Source: JAXDLW01 sp050998755
GTDB taxonomy: Bacteria; Chloroflexota; Dormibacteria; DASZGP01
Assembly: GCA_050998755.1 (NCBI GenBank)
Contig: JBPCPW010000114.1
Coordinates: forward strand, 1 to 62,246
Length of the DNA: 62,246 nt
Direction: 5' to 3'
Under the pieces are notes generated by a model that worked only from the letters and a program-made list of their open reading frames with translations, ran no database searches and was not told where the DNA came from. Position numbers and translations under genes: made by a program. How positions within the stretch are numbered: the first letter of the stretch is position 1; every line of letters starts with the position of its first letter. Below, piece after piece: positions 31,180-39,588 of this stretch.

Positions 31180-32050
31180 GAAGCGCCCCGTCCTCTTCTC
31201 GGTGCTCCTTGCCACGTTGTTGGGCCTGGCGGGCTGCAGCCTGGAGGACGCGCCACTGGTGGGAAAGCCGGCCGCGAGCATGGACGGCCACACCATCTCG
31301 TCCAGTGATTACAAGGTGCGGCTGAAGGTCGAACAGGACCTCTATAAAAAGACTCGTACCGACCAGCAGGAGCAGGACATCGCGATCCGCTCACTGGTCG
31401 ACGAGGTGCTGCTGGACGATGAGGCGTCGAAAAAGGGGCTGTCGGTCAGCGATGACGAGGTCAACAAGGCCATCGACTTCCAGCGCAACGCCTATAACCA
31501 GGCGGCCACCTCGCAACGCATCCAGAACCCCACTGGCGCCGCTCCTCCGGACTTCAACACTTTTCTGCGCAACGAGGGATACGATATCGACCGTCTGCGC
31601 GAGAGCGTCAAGCACATCCTCCTGGAGCAGAAGGTGGAGCACAGGATGGCCCAGAACCGCGCCGACACGGCGTTTCGTGCGCTCCAGGGCGGGACGCCGA
31701 TCGCCGATGTCGCCAGGCAATACAGCGACCTGGCGAGTGCGACAACCGCTGGCCAAGAGAGCATCGACAGCGCGCACCTGGCCGCCGGCGACCCCCTGCT
31801 CCAGCCGGCCCTCAACGTGCTCCAACCGGGGGACATCAGCAAGTCCGTGGTCCAGGGTGCCAACGGGTTCTACCTTTTCAAGCTGCTGACGCGCGACGAG
31901 AACGGGATCACCGCCGTTATCGTCTTCATCTCCGCTCCTCAACCCAACCTGTACACGCCCAAATTCCGCCCGCAGTGGTTCTCGGATTTCGTCAAGGGCC
32001 TGGAGGACAATGCCCACGTGAAGTACGCCGTGGGCTCCAAGGCCACCTGA
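31178..32050 (+). CDS. SurA/PpiC-type peptidyl-prolyl isomerase lipoprotein
   Basis: This 290-residue protein has a lipoprotein signal peptide ending LATLLGLAGC (Cys about residue 17-18). A SurA_N-like helical chaperone region (about 35-165) includes EQDIAIRSLVDEVLLDDEA. The parvulin rotamase-like domain has GTPIADVARQYSD, then LQPGDISKSVVQGANGFYLF and a truncated C-terminal strand set. It is a membrane-anchored folding factor like PrsA. The start is ATG 31178; a longer frame to 31031 lacks the signal. Confidence 0.82.
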   Translation: MKRPVLFSVLLATLLGLAGCSLEDAPLVGKPAASMDGHTISSSDYKVRLKVEQDLYKKTRTDQQEQDIAIRSLVDEVLLDDEASKKGLSVSDDEVNKAIDFQRNAYNQAATSQRIQNPTGAAPPDFNTFLRNEGYDIDRLRESVKHILLEQKVEHRMAQNRADTAFRALQGGTPIADVARQYSDLASATTAGQESIDSAHLAAGDPLLQPALNVLQPGDISKSVVQGANGFYLFKLLTRDENGITAVIVFISAPQPNLYTPKFRPQWFSDFVKGLEDNAHVKYAVGSKAT

Positions 32051-32065
32051 ACTTCGGGCTGCACC

Positions 32066-32620
32066 CTGCGCTGTTTCATCGCGCTCGGCCTGGAGCCGCC
32101 TCCCGGACTTTCGCTGGAGCCCGGCCTGCGCGCGCTTCGTGGCTTTCGGGAGCTGTCAGTTCCGCCGCTGGAGAACCTCCATGTGACCCTGGCCTTCATG
32201 GGCGATCTGCCCGAGACCGCACTGGGGCGCGCTACCGATGCAATGAAGGCTGCCGCGGCTGCGGCCGGGGGAAGATGGCAGGTGGCATGGGGCGACCCCG
32301 GCGCCTTTCCGTCAATCGCGGGTCCGCGGGTAATCTGGCTGGGCGTTGCCGACCCCGTGCTGACCACCGCGGTCCACGGCACTCTGGTATCCGAGCTGCG
32401 CGCCCGCGGGCTGTCCTGCGACGAGCGGCCATTTCGCGCCCACCTCAGCCTGGCGCGGGTGCGTTCCGAATTGACGAGCGAGCGCGCCGGCTTGCTGATG
32501 GCTGGGCTGGCAGAGCTGCGGCCGCCGGCGCCAGCGTCGGTGGAGTCCTTGGTGTTGTACCGCAGCACGCACGGCGCGGCAGCGTCGCTCTACGAGGAGC
32601 TGGCCCGCACCTCGCTATGA
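32066..32620 (+). CDS. thpR: RNA 2',3'-cyclic phosphodiesterase / 2'-5' RNA ligase (ThpR)
   Basis: The protein has both 2H-superfamily motifs: HVTLAF near residue 36 and HLSLAR near residue 128 (H-x-T/S-x). The family normally starts MRLFIALE; here CTGCGCTGTTTCATCGCG encodes (M)RCFIAL. The only start consistent with full length is CTG 32066, because the preceding in-frame codon set ends at the TGA of the SurA-like gene and the first ATG (32183) would remove the first HxTx motif. It hydrolyses 2',3'-cyclic phosphate RNA ends. Confidence 0.82.
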   Translation: MRCFIALGLEPPPGLSLEPGLRALRGFRELSVPPLENLHVTLAFMGDLPETALGRATDAMKAAAAAAGGRWQVAWGDPGAFPSIAGPRVIWLGVADPVLTTAVHGTLVSELRARGLSCDERPFRAHLSLARVRSELTSERAGLLMAGLAELRPPAPASVESLVLYRSTHGAAASLYEELARTSL

Positions 32621-32632
32621 TTTCAGCCGCGC

Positions 32633-32708
32633 GCGCCCGTAGCTCAGCGGATAGAGCGCCACGCTACGGACGTGGAAGTCGGCGGTTCGATCCCGTCCGG
32701 GCGCGCCA
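32633..32708 (+). tRNA. tRNA-Arg (anticodon ACG)
   Basis: The complete cloverleaf has acceptor stem GCGCCCG/CGGGCGC, D-arm GCTC/GAGC, anticodon stem CCACG/CGTGG with loop CTACGGA (anticodon ACG at 32666-32668, read as inosine to decode CGU/CGC/CGA), and T-arm GGCGG/CCGTC with loop TTCGATC. The discriminator is G and CCA is encoded. It lies 12 bases after thpR. The HNH gene on the opposite strand terminates inside it. Confidence 0.97.
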
Positions 32709-33192
32709 CACTCATCCCTAACCAGTCCTCGCCGAGAGCCACGGACGTCTCTCGTGACCGCCGGATCTCGTCGACAATGCGCAGGTAGGTGCGATTGCGG
32801 TGACAGTTCGCGCAGACCACCTCGCATTTAGCGGCTTCCCGACGCAAGGCCGCTGGAGTCCGACTACGCAGGTTGGTGCTCACGGTGAAGTCCTTCGTCC
32901 CTCGCACGTGGTCAAATTCCATGATCCAGGGCGGGTAGGTCAGGCCGTAGTCGGTACAAGGCCGTGACTTGAGTTCGTGGAGGAGACCCTTTAGTTCGGC
33001 CCATCGCCGAGCGTTCAGACGGCGCGCTTTCGCCAGGTAATATGGCCGGTTTCGCGCGTAGTGGCCCTTGAGATAAGCGCGCTGGCATTCCTTGCACACG
33101 GAGCCTCGGCCATCCCGCCGGCTGGCGTTCCTCGGGAAATCGACCGACGCCTTGATCTCACCACACTTCGGGCAGGCCTTGACTGCGCGCAT
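32644..33192 (-). CDS. HNH endonuclease-like zinc protein overlapping tRNA-Arg antisense
   Basis: This 182-residue protein starts at ATG 33192. An N-terminal zinc-ribbon pair (ACPKCGE, VCKECQRAYLKGHYARNR) precedes an HNH-like core with MEFDHVRGTKDFTVS and AKCEVVCANCHRNRTYLR, as in phage/mobile HNH nucleases. The reading frame has no stop until 32644, so its last about 22 residues (DGIEPPTSTSVAWRSIR) are antisense to the tRNA. That tail is probably acquired, suggesting the gene arrived by insertion at the tRNA 3' end. Confidence 0.72.
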   Translation of the reverse strand: MRAVKACPKCGEIKASVDFPRNASRRDGRGSVCKECQRAYLKGHYARNRPYYLAKARRLNARRWAELKGLLHELKSRPCTDYGLTYPPWIMEFDHVRGTKDFTVSTNLRSRTPAALRREAAKCEVVCANCHRNRTYLRIVDEIRRSRETSVALGEDWLGMSVARPDGIEPPTSTSVAWRSIR

Positions 33193-33262
33193 ACACAGAA
33201 TTGTAGTACGAACATGTGTGCGCCGCAGTAGCGGCGAGCGCCTCCGTCAGCCGGTCGGCGAG

Positions 33263-34612
33263 CTACGACGGCGAGTCGTGACGCCGCCCGCTCCTTGAAT
33301 CCCGGAGGCCTCGCAGCCGCTCACCCAGACGCTGTTCCAGCCCCTGGTCGGTGGGCTCGTAGAAGCGCGCGTCGCGCAACCGGTCCGGCAGGTACTGCTG
33401 GTCCACCCATCCACCGGGGTAGTCGTGAGGGTAGAGGTACCCCTCCCCGTGTCCCAGCTTCTTGGAGCCGGGGTAGTGCGAGTCCCGCAGGTGAGCGGGG
33501 GGAGCCTGCGCTCCGTGCGCCATCAACTGTTCCCGGGCTCGGCTGATGGCCAGCATCGAGGCGTTCGATTTGGGCGCCGCGGCCAGGTAGATCGCCGCCT
33601 GCGACAGGCTCAGCGAGGCCTCCGGCAGGCCGACGTAGCGCAGCGCATCAAAGGCGGCGATCGCCACCTGCAGCCCGCGGGGGTCGGCGTTGCCGATGTC
33701 CTCGGAGGCAAAGATGACCATGCGCCGGGCGATGAACTCGGGGTCCTCTCCCGACTCCAGCATCTGCGCCAGCCAGAAGACGGCGGCATCGGGGTCGGAC
33801 CCGCGCATGCTCTTGATGAACGCGGAGATGACGTCGTAGTGGACGTCCCCAGCCTTGTCGTACCGGAGGACCGGCTGGCGCAGCGCGGCCTGCGCATCCT
33901 CCAGGGTCACCTTCCGCCGGCCCGAGCTGGTCACCGTGCTGGCGGTCATCTCGAGGGCGTTGAGCGCAAACCTGGCATCACCTCCGGCGCGGTCGACGAT
34001 GTGCTCCAGCGCCTCGTCCTCGACCTCGACCGCACCACTCAGGCCGCGCGCGTCGGCGACCGCACGTCGCAGCAGCTCACCGACCTGATTGGGGTTGAGC
34101 GACTCCAGTCTGAACAGCAGGCTGCGCGAGAGGAGGGGCGAATTGACCTCGAAGAAGGGGTTCTCCGTCGTCGCGCCGATGAGCGTCACGATCCCACTCT
34201 CCACCGCCTTGAGCAGGGAGTCCTGCTGATTCTTGTTGAAGCGGTGGATCTCGTCGATGAATAGGATCGTGCGCCGGCCGGTGCCGCGCTTGAGCTCCTC
34301 CGCGCCGGCGATCGCCTTGCGTACGTCAGCCACCCCCGAGCTAACCGCGCTGACCTCGACATAGGCCGCCGAGGTGGCCCCCGCGATGATCCCCGCGAGC
34401 GACGTCTTGCCGGTCCCCGCCGGTCCCCAGAGGATCACGGATGAAAGGCGGTCGTCGTCGATCAGCGCGCGCAGCGGGCTGCCGGCCCCGACAACCGCCT
34501 CCTGGCCCACCAGCTCGTCGAGCGTCCGCGGCCGCATCCGTGCCGCCAGTGGCGCGGCCGCGTCGGGCGGCAGGACGTTATTCTCCGCCGCTTCAAACAG
34601 GTTGCCGGTCAC
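33263..34612 (-). CDS. rarA: replication-associated recombination protein A (RarA/MgsA)
   Basis: This 449-residue AAA+ ATPase uses GTG 34612 (TGNLFEAAEN). Clamp-loader-like motifs are present: MRPRTLDELVGQEAVVG, Walker A GPAGTGKTS, Walker B ILFIDEIHRFNKNQQD, sensor I IGATTENPFFEVNSPLLSR, and the C-terminal MgsA tetramerisation block (SMRGSDPDAAVFWLAQMLES, MIFASEDIGNADP). It acts at stalled forks and unwinds DNA ends. It is divergent from a glycosyltransferase with a 79-base gap. Confidence 0.95.
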   Translation of the reverse strand: MTGNLFEAAENNVLPPDAAAPLAARMRPRTLDELVGQEAVVGAGSPLRALIDDDRLSSVILWGPAGTGKTSLAGIIAGATSAAYVEVSAVSSGVADVRKAIAGAEELKRGTGRRTILFIDEIHRFNKNQQDSLLKAVESGIVTLIGATTENPFFEVNSPLLSRSLLFRLESLNPNQVGELLRRAVADARGLSGAVEVEDEALEHIVDRAGGDARFALNALEMTASTVTSSGRRKVTLEDAQAALRQPVLRYDKAGDVHYDVISAFIKSMRGSDPDAAVFWLAQMLESGEDPEFIARRMVIFASEDIGNADPRGLQVAIAAFDALRYVGLPEASLSLSQAAIYLAAAPKSNASMLAISRAREQLMAHGAQAPPAHLRDSHYPGSKKLGHGEGYLYPHDYPGGWVDQQYLPDRLRDARFYEPTDQGLEQRLGERLRGLRDSRSGRRHDSPS

Positions 34613-34669
34613 CCCGAAGTCATAGCACCTGCAATCCACTCGGTGCTCGCGACACGCGCCTAAAAAACT

Positions 34670-34686
34670 TATACTGACGCTATACA
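34670..34686 (+). promoter_or_regulatory. candidate promoter for the glycosyltransferase gene
   Basis: An A/T-rich patch unusual for this DNA contains TATACT (34670-34675) and TATACA (34681-34686), both good -10 hexamers, upstream of ATG 34692. No clear Shine-Dalgarno is present. Use of either would give a leader of about 10 bases or none, i.e. leaderless translation. The -35 is poor. Confidence 0.35.
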
Positions 34687-34691
34687 CAGAG

Positions 34692-35711
34692 ATGATTGCA
34701 ACCTTGTCCGACGCCGCCGGCCCGCCGCCGCGCGGAACTACCGAAGGGGCTTACGTGGTGCCCATATCCCAGCCTCGCAGCGGTGGTCTGCAGGACCTGC
34801 CTGCATACTTGCGAACCCTGACCGGCGAAGTCCAGGTGATCGTCGTTGACGGCTCACCCTCGGAGGTCTTCGCGAGTCACGCGGAACTGCTCCCAGACGG
34901 CATCGCGCACATCCCGGTGGACCCCGGCGTGGCCACGCCGATGGGCAAGGTGGGTGGGGTCCTCACCGGGCTGAGACACGCCCGCGCGGCCCGGGTGATC
35001 ATCGCCGACGACGACGTCCGCTACACGGTGTCGAACGTCCGCCGGATGCTCGCCCTGCTGGATGAGTACGACGTCGTTCGGCCGCAGAACTACTTCAGCC
35101 CCACGCCCTGGCACGCCCTCTGGGATGGTTCGCGAAGCCTGCTGAACCGGGCGGTGGGCGGCGGTGACTGGCCGGGAACCCTCGGTGTACGGCGCCAGTT
35201 GCTGCTCAGCGCTGGCGGGTATCGCGGCGACGTGATGTTCGAGAACCTGGAGTTGGTGCGGACGGTCCTCGCTGCCGGCGGGCGGGAGCTGGTGGCCGGC
35301 GACCTGTACATCGCTCGTCGACCTCCCAGTGCACAGCATTTCTGGAACCAGCGGGTGCGCCAGGCGTACGACGAGTTGGCGCGCCCCTGGCGCATGGCCT
35401 TGTTCCTCGCGGTGTTGCCGCTGCTCGCCGTGACCACCGCGATGGCCGGCTGGGCGGTCCCCGTCATCGTTGCCGGGCTGGCCATCGCGGTTGCCGAGGG
35501 GGGCCGCCGGCGGTACGCCGGCACGCCGTACTTCCCGCGCCTGACGTCGGCATTCGCGCCCATCTGGTTGGTCGAGCGCGGAGTCAGCGCGTGGCTGGCG
35601 CTGGGCCGCCGCTTCCTCCGGGGCGGCATCATGTACCGCGGCCAACGACTGCGCGCCGCCGCCTCGTCCGAAGCTGAGCTCCGGTCCGCGCCGCGCGCGG
35701 GTGTGGCATGA
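34692..35711 (+). CDS. membrane-associated glycosyltransferase (GT2-like)
   Basis: This 339-residue protein has a GT-A core with VQVIVVDGSPSEVF, the metal-binding IIADDDVRYT and an acceptor loop (FENLELVRTVLAAGGREL). Two adjacent membrane helices (about 230-275) follow, then an amphipathic re-entrant stretch. The substrate is unknown. Its stop overlaps the ATG of the gntA-like gene (ATGA at 35708), so the two are co-translated. Confidence 0.78.
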   Translation: MIATLSDAAGPPPRGTTEGAYVVPISQPRSGGLQDLPAYLRTLTGEVQVIVVDGSPSEVFASHAELLPDGIAHIPVDPGVATPMGKVGGVLTGLRHARAARVIIADDDVRYTVSNVRRMLALLDEYDVVRPQNYFSPTPWHALWDGSRSLLNRAVGGGDWPGTLGVRRQLLLSAGGYRGDVMFENLELVRTVLAAGGRELVAGDLYIARRPPSAQHFWNQRVRQAYDELARPWRMALFLAVLPLLAVTTAMAGWAVPVIVAGLAIAVAEGGRRRYAGTPYFPRLTSAFAPIWLVERGVSAWLALGRRFLRGGIMYRGQRLRAAASSEAELRSAPRAGVA

Positions 35712-36374
35712 GCGCCCTACGGGTCCCCGCCGAGCCGGAGGAACGGCTGTGGCCGTACCTTGGACTTGTAGACGGAGAACTGGTCGACATCCACAGCACT
35801 CAACCTGCGCCGGCAATCGCGCGCCTGGTGCACGATTCGTTTGTCGGTCATGTCAGCAGTCCCGCGTTCGTGTGCGTCGGCGGCAAGGCGGCCGTCAGCC
35901 GCGGCACCTATCGGGTCGCGATGCTGGGAGCCCTCGGCGCACACGACTCCACCGAGGCGCTCGCCGACGGGCTGCGATCCTTTGCCGCCGAGCGTGGCGT
36001 CAATGACACCGACTTCTTCAGCTATGCGGCGTTCTTCACCGGCCCGGTCGCTCAGGACGAAGCGCAGTTCGAGCGCGCGCTGTGGCGCCAGTTGCAGCTG
36101 CTCCACGAGCTGGATGAACAGCCGTGGGACCCCAGGGTCAGCCGCGACCCGGCCGATCCCCGGTTCTCGTTCAGCTTCGCGAGCCGCGCTTATTTCATCG
36201 TCGGTCTGCACGCGGCCAGCTCGCGCTGGACGCGCCGCTTTGCGTGGCCGACCCTGGTCTTCAACCCTCACGAGCAGTTTGACGAACTGCGCGGCGATGG
36301 GCGCATGCTCCGCTGGCAGGAGGTGATCCGTGAGCGGGACGCCGAGCTTCAGGGCGGGATCAACCCCAACCTAG

Positions 36375-37918
36375 GGGCCTGTGTGGATAACGCGCCAGAC
36401 GGCGGTTGTGGCACGGCTGGCTGAGCAGACTGCCGTGGCGGCGCCAGTCCGAGCCCGTGTCGGGCGGAGAGGCACGGTGATGACGAGCCAGGACGCGGAC
36501 AGAGGTGCCATTTGGGCGCCTTCAGCCCGCAGGAGCTGGCCTCCACCGGCCGCTATCGTGCAGTCGGCGGAGGTTGTAGCCAGTGCTGACCAGGCTCCAT
36601 TCCATGCTGACCTTCTCGGTACCACGGAGCAGGAACTGTCTGAACCCCATCGCCTGTTTGATGATCCCAAACGGCGACTCGGCGATGTGTTTTCGTCGCT
36701 TGTAGACGCCGCGGCCGTTCTTGGTTCTGACCTTGCGAGCCATCCGCTGGCGGGGTGTGGCGTCGTCGGGAATGCGGCCGCGGGGCGAGGGACCGTGGTA
36801 GTCGGTGTGCTTCTCCTTGGCCTGGGCGAGGTAGGCATCGATGCCGAGCGCGGCCATGGTGATGATGTTGGTTTCGGAGCCGTAGCCGGCGTCAGCGCTG
36901 ATCTTGCCCGGAACCTCTCCGGTGTTGAGCACGGTGGCCACCACCACCGGCAGCAGGTGGGGATTGTCGGCCGCCTGGTTACTGACCTTGGTCGCCACGA
37001 TGATGTGGTGGGGCGTGTCGTCGACCGCGATCTGGCAGTTGTAGCCCTGCACAAACGCCTTGTCGCCGCCGAGCATGATCCGCGACTCGGGGTCGGTGAA
37101 GTTGTATTGGTCCCGGGGCGCGGGCTCGCCTTTCCCATCGTCTTTGGCCCGCTTCTCAATTGCGGCCTTGGCCTCTTTGAGCCTGGCCAGACGGGTCTCG
37201 GCATGCTGCAGCTCCTCGGGCAGTTCGTCACCTCGCTTGTCGCCGAACTCCTCGTCCTCGGCGGCGTCGATGGCCTCGGCGCGGGCCAGCCAGTCCTGAA
37301 CGATCTGCTGGTAGCGCGGCTCTCGCTCCTGAATCCCGGCGTAGCTCATGGCCTTGTGCTTGCTGGCATTGGCCTTGATCTTGGTGCCGTCGATGGCCAC
37401 GTGTCCGAGCTTGACGATGCCCACCTCCTGGCACAGTTCCAGGACCTGGTTGAACATCTCATCGAGCGCCACCAGATGCACTCTGCGGAAGTTGCTGATG
37501 GTCCAGTGGTCAGGCGTCTGGTTGGCGCACAGGAAGCGGAAGGGAACGTGCTCGATGGTCGCGCGCTCCAGCCGGCGCGAGCTGAAAATCCCGTTGCTGT
37601 AACCGTAGAGCAGGAGCTTGACCAACAGCCGCGGGTCATACGGCGGCGCGCCCCGCACCTCGGTGTAGACGCCGTAGATGGGTTCGAGGTCAATGGTGTT
37701 CTCGACCAGGTCGTCCACCAGCCTCGCCAGGTGTCCCGCCGGCACCCACTCCGAAAGGTCAGGCGGCAGCAGCAGAATCTGGTCTGGCGTGTACGGGCGG
37801 AAAGTCTTCCGCGTTCCCTTCATTCGACGGTTACCTCAACGTGGAGCAGGACGATTCAGAATGCAGAGATGAACTGCCGCAATTGTCTCACCCCGTCAGG
37901 GGTTTCCCACACAGGCCC
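36375..37918 (-). mobile_element. IS1182-family insertion sequence, intact
   Basis: This is a 1544-bp element. The ends carry a perfect 12-bp inverted repeat (GGGCCTGTGTGG at 36375-36386 and its complement at 37907-37918), immediately flanked by CTAG on both sides (36371-36374 and 37919-37922). CTAG is a likely 4-bp target duplication. Since CTAG is itself palindromic, a longer 16-bp inverted repeat is the formal alternative; the reconstruction of the host gene needs exactly one CTAG. It encodes one transposase (36522-37823, minus). Confidence 0.92.
36522..37823 (-). CDS. IS1182-family transposase
   Basis: This 433-residue DDE enzyme has the N-terminal DUF772-type region (LVDDLVENTIDLEPIYGVYT, PYDPRLLVKLLLYGYSNGIF, HWTISNFRRVH). 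The catalytic core has D in HVAIDGTKIKANASKHKAMS, D in KISADAGYGSETN and a C-terminal E-containing helix (HIAESPFGIIKQAMGFRQFL). A long charged insertion (about 180-245) lies between the first two strands, as in IS1182 members. No frameshift is seen, so it appears functional. Confidence 0.93.
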   Translation of the reverse strand: MKGTRKTFRPYTPDQILLLPPDLSEWVPAGHLARLVDDLVENTIDLEPIYGVYTEVRGAPPYDPRLLVKLLLYGYSNGIFSSRRLERATIEHVPFRFLCANQTPDHWTISNFRRVHLVALDEMFNQVLELCQEVGIVKLGHVAIDGTKIKANASKHKAMSYAGIQEREPRYQQIVQDWLARAEAIDAAEDEEFGDKRGDELPEELQHAETRLARLKEAKAAIEKRAKDDGKGEPAPRDQYNFTDPESRIMLGGDKAFVQGYNCQIAVDDTPHHIIVATKVSNQAADNPHLLPVVVATVLNTGEVPGKISADAGYGSETNIITMAALGIDAYLAQAKEKHTDYHGPSPRGRIPDDATPRQRMARKVRTKNGRGVYKRRKHIAESPFGIIKQAMGFRQFLLRGTEKVSMEWSLVSTGYNLRRLHDSGRWRPAPAG

Positions 37919-37980
37919 CTAGGCGATTTCGGACAGATGCCCGAGGCACGGCAGTATTCGGGGAAGCACAACACGGGGGA

Positions 37981-38601
37981 GTGGAAGTGTCCATTTCAAC
38001 CCCGGCAGAGCTGACCTCCCAGCGAATCCCGCCGCAATCCGGCGTCGGGTTCCGCATGGATGCCAGACAGCGCCTGCGCATCACCGACCCGGAGGGCGAG
38101 CAGGTCAGTGACATGGTGTCCTTTGCGGTCGAGGACGCCCGGGAATGGCTCTCGTCCGGTCGCAGCATCGATTACGCCAACGCGATCTACCTGACCACCG
38201 GGGACCTTCTCTACTCCAACCGCAGCCGGCCGATGTTCACCATCCTGGAGGACAGTGTGGGCCGCCACGATTTCCTCTTGACCCCGTGCAGCCCGGAGAC
38301 GTTCAGCATCATCTACGGGCACCGGGGCCACCACCCCAGTTGCTTCGAAAACCTCTGGCGAAACCTGGCCAAGTTCGCGATCGCCCCAGACACCATCCCG
38401 ACAACGTTCAACGTTTTCATGAACGTGATTGTCGATGCCGAGGGGAAGTTGGAGATCAAACCACCGCTATCCCGACCCGGTGACCACATCGTCCTCCGCG
38501 CCGAGATGGACATGTATGTCGGCTTGACCGCGTGCTCGGCGGAGAAGAGCAACAACAACAGCTTCAGCGCCATCGACTTCGAGGTCCTGCCGCCTGCCTG
38601 A
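37981..38601 (+). CDS. DUF1989-family protein (urea carboxylase-associated type)
   Basis: This 206-residue protein starts at GTG 37981, which overlaps the original gntA-like 3' end by 34 bases in another frame. The DUF1989 signature is present: GVGFRMDARQRLRITDPEGE, VSDMVSFAVEDAREWLS, DFLLTPCSPETF, and the C-terminal DMYVGLTACSAEKSNN with NSFSAIDFEV. These proteins are coupled to urea carboxylase and guanidine metabolism in many genomes; their exact reaction is not settled. The IS insertion removes its normal upstream coupling, so expression may now depend on the IS. Confidence 0.83.
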   Translation: MEVSISTPAELTSQRIPPQSGVGFRMDARQRLRITDPEGEQVSDMVSFAVEDAREWLSSGRSIDYANAIYLTTGDLLYSNRSRPMFTILEDSVGRHDFLLTPCSPETFSIIYGHRGHHPSCFENLWRNLAKFAIAPDTIPTTFNVFMNVIVDAEGKLEIKPPLSRPGDHIVLRAEMDMYVGLTACSAEKSNNNSFSAIDFEVLPPA

Positions 38602-38640
38602 TTGGCCACGGCGCCGCTCCCCCTCTGTCACCATCTGAGG

Positions 38641-39498
38641 ATGATAGAAAACACCAGCACCAACGCAGGAACCGTGACCCTCGGGGACATGACGGTCAAC
38701 CGTCTGGGCTTTGGGGCGATGCGTATCACTGGCGAGGGAGTGTGGGGACCGCCAGGCGACCCGGAGGTGTGCAAGCGCGTCCTCCGGCGGGCCATCGAGC
38801 TGGGCGTCAACTTCATCGACACCGCCGACTCGTACGGCCCCGAGGTCAGCGAGATGCTGATCGCGGAGGCCCTGCACCCCTACCCCTTCGACCTGGTGAT
38901 CGCCACCAAGGCCGGGTTGACCCGCTCGGGTCCGGGGAAGTGGGACAGAGATGGCCGCCCCGAACACATCCGCGACGCTGTCGACGGCAGCCTGCGTCGA
39001 CTCCGCGTCGAACGGATCGATCTCTACCAGTCTCATGCCCACGATCCCAAGGTTCCGTATGAGGAGACGATCGGCGCGTTCAAGGAGCTCCAGGCTCAGG
39101 GCAAGGTTCGTCACGTCGGCGTCAGCAACGTGGGCCTCGACGAGCTCGCGACGGCGCGGGGGCTGGTCGAGGTGGTTTCGGTCCAGAACCGGTACAACCT
39201 GGGCGACCGCGCCTCGGAGGCCGTCCTGGACGCGTGCGACTCAACCGGCACAGCCTTCATCCCGTGGTTCCCGCTGGCCACCGGGCAGTTGGCGGGGAGC
39301 GCCCTTCAGCGCATCGCCAAGCGCAGGGAGGTGAGCCCGATGCAGGTTGGCCTCGCCTGGTTGCTGCACCGCTCGCCGGTGATGCTTCCAATCCCGGGGA
39401 CCGCCTCCGTCGCCCACCTCGAAGAGAACGTCGACGCGGCGCGTATCGAGCTGTCCGGAGACGAGATGGAGGAGCTGGGCTCAGACCGCGACGGGTAG
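38641..39498 (+). CDS. aldo/keto reductase
   Basis: This 285-residue protein starts at ATG 38641. TIM-barrel AKR motifs are present: GFGAMRITGEGVWGP, the catalytic D and Y in NFIDTADSYGPEVSE, K in VIATKAG, and His in LYQSHAHD. The NADPH-binding C-terminus has LPIPGTASVAHLEENV. It is typical of the YdbC/Tas-like subgroup. Substrate unknown. Confidence 0.92.
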   Translation: MIENTSTNAGTVTLGDMTVNRLGFGAMRITGEGVWGPPGDPEVCKRVLRRAIELGVNFIDTADSYGPEVSEMLIAEALHPYPFDLVIATKAGLTRSGPGKWDRDGRPEHIRDAVDGSLRRLRVERIDLYQSHAHDPKVPYEETIGAFKELQAQGKVRHVGVSNVGLDELATARGLVEVVSVQNRYNLGDRASEAVLDACDSTGTAFIPWFPLATGQLAGSALQRIAKRREVSPMQVGLAWLLHRSPVMLPIPGTASVAHLEENVDAARIELSGDEMEELGSDRDG

Positions 39499-39588
39499 GG
39501 GATCGGCCGTCGCGGCCGAGAGGTGGCAGGCAAGATATCGCCCCCCTGACCCGCTGACCTCAGCGGCAGCGTCTGACACACTGACGCG

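Larger units (their letters stand above)
35708..38014 (+). pseudogene. GntA-like YqcI/YcgG-family protein interrupted by IS1182 element
   Basis: From ATG 35708 the frame encodes a YqcI/YcgG-family protein (heme-dependent guanidine N-hydroxylase-type, as in GntA): FVCVGGKAAVSRGTYRVAML, DFFSYAAFFTGP, then WPTLVFNPHEQFDELR and DGRMLRWQEVIRERD. At 36375 the IS element intervenes and the frame gains a foreign tail ending at 36424. If the IS is removed with one CTAG kept, the frame runs from 36374 into 37923 and continues LGDFGQMPEARQYSGKHNTG, then EWKCPF, with TGA at 38012-38014. This restores a 252-residue protein with the family's conserved C-terminus. The disrupted protein lacks that segment and is probably inactive. 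Confidence 0.85.

Noticed and set aside
36381..37922. 513-residue plus-strand ORF opposite the IS1182 transposase
   Set aside because: Antisense of a clear DDE transposase; no recognisable domain.
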